Assembly (NCBI GenBank): GCA_964541025.1
Contig: CAZIOW010000036.1
Location: 1-11,118 of the forward strand
Direction: 5' to 3'
Length of the DNA: 11,118 nt
Origin: JAGDXO01 sp964541025
GTDB taxonomy: Archaea; Thermoplasmatota; Thermoplasmata; Thermoplasmatales; GCA-001856825
Of this stretch, positions 6,553-11,118 are shown piece after piece (within the stretch, counting starts at the first letter, position 1; each line of letters starts with the position of its first letter). The translations under genes were made by a program, and so were the position numbers. The notes under the pieces are model-generated. The model saw only the letters and a list, made by a program, of their open reading frames with translations, made no database searches and had not been told where the DNA came from.

Positions 6553-7736
6553 TGCTACTTGAAAACGTAAACATTGCTACACCCCCCAATAAACCCTTTT
6601 TAAGAGGGAAAGAGCTCGAAAGAATGGATACTCTGAAGGGGGTTGATATATTCATAGAAGGAGGCATTATAAAAAAAATCAGGAAGAGCAGGAGCAATTC
6701 TGAACCCAGATACTGGCTGATACCAGGCTTTGTTGATTCACATTCACATCCTGTTTTCTGCGGGATGAGGGAAGATGAAATAGATATGAGGAAGAGGCTG
6801 GGTTACGAGGGCGTCCTGAAGGCAGGTGGTGGAATATACAGGACAGTCAGGGAAACAAACAGGTGCAGTATTGATGAACTGTACAGGCAATCGAGGGCAA
6901 GAATAGAAACAATGATGACAAATGGAACAACAGTCCTAGAAGCGAAAACTGGTTATGGACTTACACCTGAAAGCGAAGGAAAGATGCTTGCCGTGATGGA
7001 AAGAATCGAGAAGGATTGCGGCATCAAAATAAAGAAAACATTGCTCGCTCACGTTCCACCTCAGGATATGAAGGAAAATGATTTCATTCCAGTTTTCAAA
7101 GGGATGATTGACTTATTTAAAAACAGGATAGATTATGTGGATGTATTTCTGGACGATGGTGCTTTCAGCCCTGAATTTGCAAGGGATGTTTTCATTTATG
7201 CCAATGACAAAGGAATACCGGGAAGAGTTCATATAAATGAAATAAAGAACCTGAATGGAATTGATTTGCTGAGCAACCTGGATATAAGATCATATGACCA
7301 TATGCTTGAAACAAGAATTGAAGAGATAGAAAAAGTTAGAGGGATTATAAACTTTCTTCCATTCACATCCTTGACTCTTAAAAAGGACACAGGAATATTC
7401 GGAGAATTCATGAAATACGATAAAATCATAGGCATGGGTTCAGATTTATCTCCAAACTCATACAATCTTTCTCTGCCACTCATCATAGGGCTGGCCCGTC
7501 AATCATCCCCATTCACCATTGAAAATCTTCTTAATATGGCTACAATAAATTCGGCATATTCACTTGGAATGGAATCTGAGGTTGGAACAATACATGAAAA
7601 CAAGGATGCAAATTTCATAGTAATGAAATCATCCTATAAGAAAATGGGATACATATTCGGGGAAGATATAATAGAGGAAGTATTTGTGAACGGGAAACCG
7701 GTGAGAGGTTCAATGGAAATTAATTTAATAGAGTAA
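6552..7736 (+). CDS. hutI: Imidazolonepropionase
   Basis: Metal-dependent amidohydrolase that opens imidazolone-5-propionate to N-formimino-glutamate, the third step of histidine degradation. The 394 residues keep every active-site position I can place against Bacillus HutI: metal ligands H64 and H66 (DSHSHP), H227 and D298, and substrate residues R73, Y135 (TGYGL), E230 and H250. The GGGI loop (92-95) is present. AGGA lies 5 bases before the ATG, which overlaps the trxB stop by one base. No histidase, urocanase or formiminoglutamate hydrolase gene lies in the window, so the pathway must be completed elsewhere, or the gene is kept here by operon history. Confidence 0.93.
   Translation: MLLENVNIATPPNKPFLRGKELERMDTLKGVDIFIEGGIIKKIRKSRSNSEPRYWLIPGFVDSHSHPVFCGMREDEIDMRKRLGYEGVLKAGGGIYRTVRETNRCSIDELYRQSRARIETMMTNGTTVLEAKTGYGLTPESEGKMLAVMERIEKDCGIKIKKTLLAHVPPQDMKENDFIPVFKGMIDLFKNRIDYVDVFLDDGAFSPEFARDVFIYANDKGIPGRVHINEIKNLNGIDLLSNLDIRSYDHMLETRIEEIEKVRGIINFLPFTSLTLKKDTGIFGEFMKYDKIIGMGSDLSPNSYNLSLPLIIGLARQSSPFTIENLLNMATINSAYSLGMESEVGTIHENKDANFIVMKSSYKKMGYIFGEDIIEEVFVNGKPVRGSMEINLIE
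7724..7730 (+). promoter_or_regulatory. Possible internal promoter before pgk
   Basis: TTTAATA at the end of hutI lies about 24 bp upstream of the first pgk ATG, where a TATA box for a leaderless pgk mRNA would sit. AT-rich sequence is common here, so this may be chance. It would let the glycolytic gene be expressed apart from the chaperonin genes. Confidence 0.25.
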
Positions 7737-7747
7737 AAAATCAGGTA

Positions 7748-8995
7748 ATGATGAAAGACCTTCCCTTTTTTACTCTGGATGATTTTGATACCAGAGGAAA
7801 GACCGTCTTCTTGAGGGTTGATATAAACTCGCCTGTGGACCCTAAGACAAGTACAATTCTTGATGATTCAAGATTCAAAGCGCATATGGAAACAATAAAC
7901 GAACTGAGAAATTCAAAGCTTGTTATACTCGCCCATCAGAGCAGGCCGGGCAAGAGGGATTTCACAAGCCTGAAAATTCATGCCGAACATCTTTCAGGTT
8001 TACTTAAAAGAAAGGTGAAATTCATTCCTGGTCTTTTTGATGATACAACCTTGGAGGAAATAGAGAGAGCTAATTATGGGGATGTTTTGCTGCTTGAAAA
8101 TACAAGGTTCTATTCAGAGGAAGTTGTTCTAGCTGAAGAGAAGATGGATGTTATAAAACAAACGCACATAGTCAGGAATCTTTCAAGGCACATGGACTAT
8201 TTTGTCAATGATGCATTTGCAGCAGCACACAGACCAAACGTCACTCTCATAGGATTCACAGAGGTGATCCCTAATATTGCCGGAAGGTTGATGGAGAGGG
8301 AGATAATGGGTATTGAGACATTCTTTGGGATGAAGCAGGAACCCAGGGTGGGTGTTTTTGGAGGGGCAAAGGCGGATGATTCCATAAAAATTATCAAAAG
8401 GATGCTGAATGATGATAAACTTGACTACGTTTTAACAGGCGGACTGGTGGGACATATATTTCTTATGGCTTCAGGAATTGACCTTGGCCAGAAGAATATG
8501 GACGTAATGCTAAAGGAAATTCCTGAAATGGATAAAATGGTTGAACATTCAGCTGAAATATTGAATAAATACGGTGAAAAGGTCATGATGCCATCTGACT
8601 TCATAGGATCAGAAAATTCAAAACCCGTATATTTCAAGAAGGAGAACTTCCGAAAGGATATAGCTGCAATGGATATAGGAATAGATACAATAGCAACTTA
8701 TGCCTCTCTATTGAAAAGGTCAAACGCCATAGTACTGAATGGCCCCATGGGAGTTTTTGAGTTGAATGATTTTGCAACTGGCACAAGGGAGATATTCAGT
8801 GCTATAGCCGATTCATCAGCTTATAAGATAGCGGGGGGAGGGCATACCAATGCTGCTCTGGAAAAGATGGGGCTTGCAAATAAAATAGACCATCTCTCAA
8901 CCGGCGGTGGAGCTCTTATCAGTTATCTGGCAGGCGAACCAATGCCGGCCATAGAGTCACTTATAAATTCAAAGAAGAAATTCGGAGAGAATTGA
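7748..8995 (+). CDS. pgk: Phosphoglycerate kinase
   Basis: Transfers phosphate between 1,3-bisphosphoglycerate and ADP in glycolysis and gluconeogenesis, in the cytosol. The 415 residues contain the full set of family motifs: RVDINSP (23-29), HQSRPG (63-68), LENTRFYSEE (116-125), VNDAFAAAHR (153-162), GGAKADDSI (205-213), NGPMGVFE (331-338), GGGHTNAAL (363-371) and STGGGA (384-389). The N- and C-domains are thus both intact. Two ATGs stand in tandem: AGGT ends one base before the first and four before the second (7751), so the true start may be the second. It follows hutI by 11 bp and precedes the prefoldin gene by one base. Confidence 0.95.
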   Translation: MMKDLPFFTLDDFDTRGKTVFLRVDINSPVDPKTSTILDDSRFKAHMETINELRNSKLVILAHQSRPGKRDFTSLKIHAEHLSGLLKRKVKFIPGLFDDTTLEEIERANYGDVLLLENTRFYSEEVVLAEEKMDVIKQTHIVRNLSRHMDYFVNDAFAAAHRPNVTLIGFTEVIPNIAGRLMEREIMGIETFFGMKQEPRVGVFGGAKADDSIKIIKRMLNDDKLDYVLTGGLVGHIFLMASGIDLGQKNMDVMLKEIPEMDKMVEHSAEILNKYGEKVMMPSDFIGSENSKPVYFKKENFRKDIAAMDIGIDTIATYASLLKRSNAIVLNGPMGVFELNDFATGTREIFSAIADSSAYKIAGGGHTNAALEKMGLANKIDHLSTGGGALISYLAGEPMPAIESLINSKKKFGEN

Positions 8996-8996
8996 A

Positions 8997-9401
8997 ATGA
9001 CACAGGATGATAAAATTAACCAGATAGTTTATTCGATGGAAATACTCAAGCAGCAGCTGGAAGAAGTGCAGGACCAGGAGCAATCACTATCCGTTATTCT
9101 GCAGGAAATACTCAGCAGCCTGAATTTCCTTAGGAATATAGGAAAGGTGGAGGGTGATTCTCTTATTCCGATAGGAAGGGGAATTTATGTGGAGGGAATT
9201 CTGAAAAATAAGGACAGGGTCCTTGTTGATATCGGTAGCGGCGCTTTCAAGAAAACATCTGTAGAGGAAGCAATGAAGATTATGGAAGACAGGAGGCAGG
9301 AAATAACTGGAGCCATAGAAAACGCAAGGAAATCTGAGGAAGAAATACAGAGAAGATACCTGCAGCTTGATGATTATCTGAACAGAATGTATCAAAAGTG
9401 A
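8997..9401 (+). CDS. pfdA: Prefoldin alpha subunit
   Basis: Subunit of the archaeal prefoldin hexamer (two alpha, four beta), which captures unfolded nascent chains and passes them to the thermosome. The 134 residues form the expected plan: an N-terminal coiled coil (about 1-50), a central double beta hairpin (IPIGRGIYVEGIL at 57-69 and RVLVDIGSGAFKKTS at 74-88) and a C-terminal coiled coil (89-132). GGAG-like GGAGAG at 8984 lies upstream of the ATG, inside pgk. Only one base separates it from pgk and four from ftsY, so the three are co-transcribed. Prefoldin alpha next to ftsY is a recurrent archaeal gene pair. Confidence 0.92.
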   Translation: MTQDDKINQIVYSMEILKQQLEEVQDQEQSLSVILQEILSSLNFLRNIGKVEGDSLIPIGRGIYVEGILKNKDRVLVDIGSGAFKKTSVEEAMKIMEDRRQEITGAIENARKSEEEIQRRYLQLDDYLNRMYQK

Positions 9402-9405
9402 AAGA

Positions 9406-10323
9406 ATGTTTGAGAAACTGAAGGAAAAGCTTGGTTTTGGAAAGAAGGATATTCCAAAGGAAATAAATGATAGCCTGACCACAGGAATAGGAAAGCCAAT
9501 AGGAAATCTCAAAGAATATACAGGGGATCTGAAGATCTCCCTTCTTGAAGCGGATGTTTCACTGCCTGTTTCTGAGAAAATAGGCACTCTATTATATGAT
9601 AAATTGAATGGGAAGAGAATAAGGATAGGCGAGAGCAGGGATGAGGTCCTGAGGGAGGCTGTGAAATCAACCATAAGGGAAATAGCTACAGTGCCAGCTT
9701 TTAATATAATTGAAATGGCGGAATCAAAATCTCCATATGTAATAATGCTGGTGGGTATGAATGGAACTGGCAAGACAACTTCAGCAGCCAAATTGGCTGA
9801 TCTATTCAAGAGAAATGGTTTTTATGTGGTAATAGCGGCATCGGATACATTCAGGGCAGGAGCGATAGAACAGATATCACTTCACGGGGATAACCTCGGA
9901 ATCAAGGTCATAAAGCACAATGCTGGGGGAGATCCTGCAGCGGTTGCATTCGATGCAATAAAGCACGCATCCAGATTCAAGAAATCAGTGGTGATAATAG
10001 ATACAGCGGGGAGGATGCAGAACAACAAGAATCTCCTCGAGGAGATGAAAAAAATAAAGAGAGTTGCCAGTCCTGATTTAATAATACTCACACTCGATGC
10101 ACTTTCAGGAAACGATACCATAAATCAGGCCAGAATGTTTGATGAAGCCGTTGGAGTAAATGGCTTTATACTCACCAAAATTGATGCAGATGCAAAGGGG
10201 GGGAGCATACTGACATTACTTGCAGAAATGAAGAAGCCTATAATCTTTATTGGAAACGGTCAGAATTACCAGGACTTTATAAATTTCTCATTGGACTGGT
10301 ATCTGGACAAACTGTTTTCCTAG
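9406..10323 (+). CDS. ftsY: Signal recognition particle receptor FtsY
   Basis: SRP-family GTPase that receives ribosome-nascent chain-SRP complexes at the membrane. The 305 residues start with a short basic amphipathic segment (MFEKLKEKLGFGKK) likely to contact the membrane, so the acidic A domain is minimal. The helical N domain covers about 20-105. The G domain has G1 GMNGTGKT (117-124), the insertion-box motif DTFRAGAIEQ (147-156), DTAGR (199-203), TKID (257-260) with ADAKGG, and GNGQ (283-286). DTFRAGAIEQ separates it from the Ffh form DTYRPAAYDQ, and there is no methionine-rich M domain. Its stop codon overlaps that of the convergent regulator. Confidence 0.94.
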   Translation: MFEKLKEKLGFGKKDIPKEINDSLTTGIGKPIGNLKEYTGDLKISLLEADVSLPVSEKIGTLLYDKLNGKRIRIGESRDEVLREAVKSTIREIATVPAFNIIEMAESKSPYVIMLVGMNGTGKTTSAAKLADLFKRNGFYVVIAASDTFRAGAIEQISLHGDNLGIKVIKHNAGGDPAAVAFDAIKHASRFKKSVVIIDTAGRMQNNKNLLEEMKKIKRVASPDLIILTLDALSGNDTINQARMFDEAVGVNGFILTKIDADAKGGSILTLLAEMKKPIIFIGNGQNYQDFINFSLDWYLDKLFS

Positions 10324-11015
10324 AGGGATTTCAATCTCTCCTTTATTTCTAAGGGACTTAGCTCAGTGGAAACAAGAGGAACCTTTTCCAGCTCAGAAAT
10401 TTTTATTGCAAGTTCATCCACCCTCTTTGGCTTTATGTATACGACCATCGCTGGCTTCAGGGGATGAACTCTCACAGCTATCATCGGAGACCTTCCAAAT
10501 TCCACATTCGTAAAAAAAAGTGCTCTCTCGGATGTCCATCCGTAAACCTTGAAATAATCAAATGATGTCAGCTCCAGTATGGCATTAAGGGAGTCAAGTA
10601 TTGTATACCCCCTTATATTTCTCTTCACGTCTATCTTTGAGACAAGAACACCATCAATCATCCTGACAAATTTTTCAATGGGAATGTCGTAGAAGAATTC
10701 CTTGATATCAATTATTACATTCTTTTCCGTGCCCAGCGAATATCTTAAAATTATAGGGCTTCCCCTTTCCATATCTATATCTATCATTGCCTTGACCATA
10801 GCCCTGATAAACTGGGCTCCTGGAGATTTTCTCCTGCCGGTTTCATAATCACTTATGACAGAGGTATTGATTTTCAATCTATCGGCCAGATCCTTCTGCG
10901 TCAGCGAAAATTCCTCCCTCCATTTCTTCATAGTCTTTCCAGGATCATCCGACATCACAATTTCTCCTGAAATGTTGAACTCGAAATCCTGGACGCTCAT
11001 CCTGCTATCATTCAC
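10320..11015 (-). CDS. XRE-type helix-turn-helix transcriptional regulator with uncharacterised C-terminal domain
   Basis: Predicted DNA-binding protein of 231 residues. An XRE/lambda-repressor HTH occupies about 25-82, with the recognition region LTQKDLADRLKIN followed by SVISDYETGRRKSPG (52-66), a hallmark of the fold. Residues 95-231 form a mixed alpha/beta domain with segments SERALFFTNVEFGRSP and KPAMVVYIKPKRVDELAIKIS. I recall similar domains in euryarchaeal HTH proteins but cannot assign a fold or ligand. The start drawn is GTG at 11015, which lies about 25 bp from a TATA element and would be leaderless. ATG at 11000 (residue 6) is the alternative. It is divergent from tRNA-Pro and may control its own promoter. 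The target genes are unknown. Confidence 0.85.
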   Translation of the reverse strand: MNDSRMSVQDFEFNISGEIVMSDDPGKTMKKWREEFSLTQKDLADRLKINTSVISDYETGRRKSPGAQFIRAMVKAMIDIDMERGSPIILRYSLGTEKNVIIDIKEFFYDIPIEKFVRMIDGVLVSKIDVKRNIRGYTILDSLNAILELTSFDYFKVYGWTSERALFFTNVEFGRSPMIAVRVHPLKPAMVVYIKPKRVDELAIKISELEKVPLVSTELSPLEIKERLKSL

Positions 11016-11035
11016 ATCACAATATCAGGTAAAGG

Positions 11036-11043
11036 TTTTTAAA
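11036..11043. promoter_or_regulatory. Shared palindromic TATA element for tRNA-Pro and the regulator
   Basis: TTTTTAAA contains the perfect palindrome TTTAAA at 11038-11043. Its centre is about 24 bp from the tRNA-Pro 5' end on the plus strand and about 25 bp from the regulator's GTG on the minus strand. The same TATA could thus serve both directions, with orientation set by flanking BRE sequences. Confidence 0.6.
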
Positions 11044-11064
11044 TTCTGCGTTATTTATCCAAAG

Positions 11065-11118
11065 GGGCTTGTGGGGTAGACTGGTCCATCCTTTCGGCTT
11101 CGGGAGTCGAAGACCCCG
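11065..11118 (+). tRNA. tRNA-Pro (anticodon CGG), truncated by the window end
   Basis: The sequence begins GGGCTTG (acceptor 5' strand), followed by U8, a D-arm with GGGU/AUCC stem and the GG pair. The anticodon stem TCGGC/GTCGA (one G-U) closes the loop TTCGGGA with anticodon CGG, reading proline CCG. The window ends in the variable loop/T-stem (GACCCCG), so the T-loop and acceptor 3' strand are missing. It resembles archaeal tRNA-Pro in the D-arm GTGGGGTAG. The 5' end could be one base earlier (11064). Confidence 0.88.

Noticed and set aside
9087..9809. Long minus-strand open frame (240 codons) opposite prefoldin and ftsY
   Set aside because: It lies antisense to two well-supported genes, its translation is low-complexity (serine, phenylalanine, isoleucine rich) and shows no recognisable domain; it is a by-product of the plus-strand coding pattern.
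11009..11022. Start-stop mini reading frame (ATG followed by TGA) upstream of the regulator
   Set aside because: If transcription starts near 11015 it is not in the mRNA; otherwise it is only two codons and could easily occur by chance.

Overview
This window looks like ordinary chromosomal DNA from an archaeon of the class Thermoplasmata, most likely the order Thermoplasmatales (relatives of Thermoplasma, Ferroplasma and Cuniculiplasma). The archaeal markers are a thermosome with a GGM tail, a prefoldin alpha subunit, an archaeal-type phosphoglycerate kinase, a two-subunit ADP-forming acyl-CoA synthetase, tRNA genes without an encoded CCA, and TATA boxes about 25 bp upstream of starts. The closer placement rests on the chaperonin's similarity to Thermoplasma thermosome alpha, and on a thioredoxin reductase that lacks the NADPH motif, as described for Thermoplasma acidophilum. 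Base composition is AT-rich and arginine codons are mostly AGG/AGA. I assign neither species nor genus.

Layout. The left end carries tRNA-Val(UAC) on the minus strand. A minus-strand block runs leftwards from about 3.8 kb: a 94-residue protein of unknown function, then the alpha and beta subunits of an ADP-forming acyl-CoA synthetase, then a class I-alpha glutamine synthetase. The first three genes are joined by 4-base ATGA overlaps. glnA follows after a 41 bp gap that contains its own TATA box. A 134 bp divergent promoter region separates this block from a plus-strand cluster of six genes with gaps of at most 11 bp: thermosome subunit, thioredoxin reductase, imidazolonepropionase (hutI), phosphoglycerate kinase, prefoldin alpha and FtsY. 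The cluster converges on a minus-strand XRE-type regulator, and the two stop codons share one CTAG palindrome. The regulator is divergent from a truncated tRNA-Pro(CGG) at the right edge. The two appear to share one palindromic TATA element.

How the genes work together. The plus-strand cluster groups protein biogenesis (prefoldin hands nascent chains to the thermosome; FtsY docks SRP-ribosome complexes at the membrane) with redox maintenance, a glycolytic kinase and one histidine-degradation enzyme. The minus-strand block joins ATP production from acyl-CoA thioesters to nitrogen assimilation. Genes that begin transcripts seem to be leaderless or to have short leaders. Genes inside the operons mostly have Shine-Dalgarno motifs.

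I found no mobile element, CRISPR array, phage gene or defence system, and no evident undescribed multi-gene system. The most notable points are the shared bidirectional TATA between the regulator and the tRNA, the non-canonical cofactor site of the thioredoxin reductase, the small unknown protein coupled to the acyl-CoA synthetase, and the unassigned C-terminal domain of the regulator. No stretch longer than 134 bp lacks a gene.
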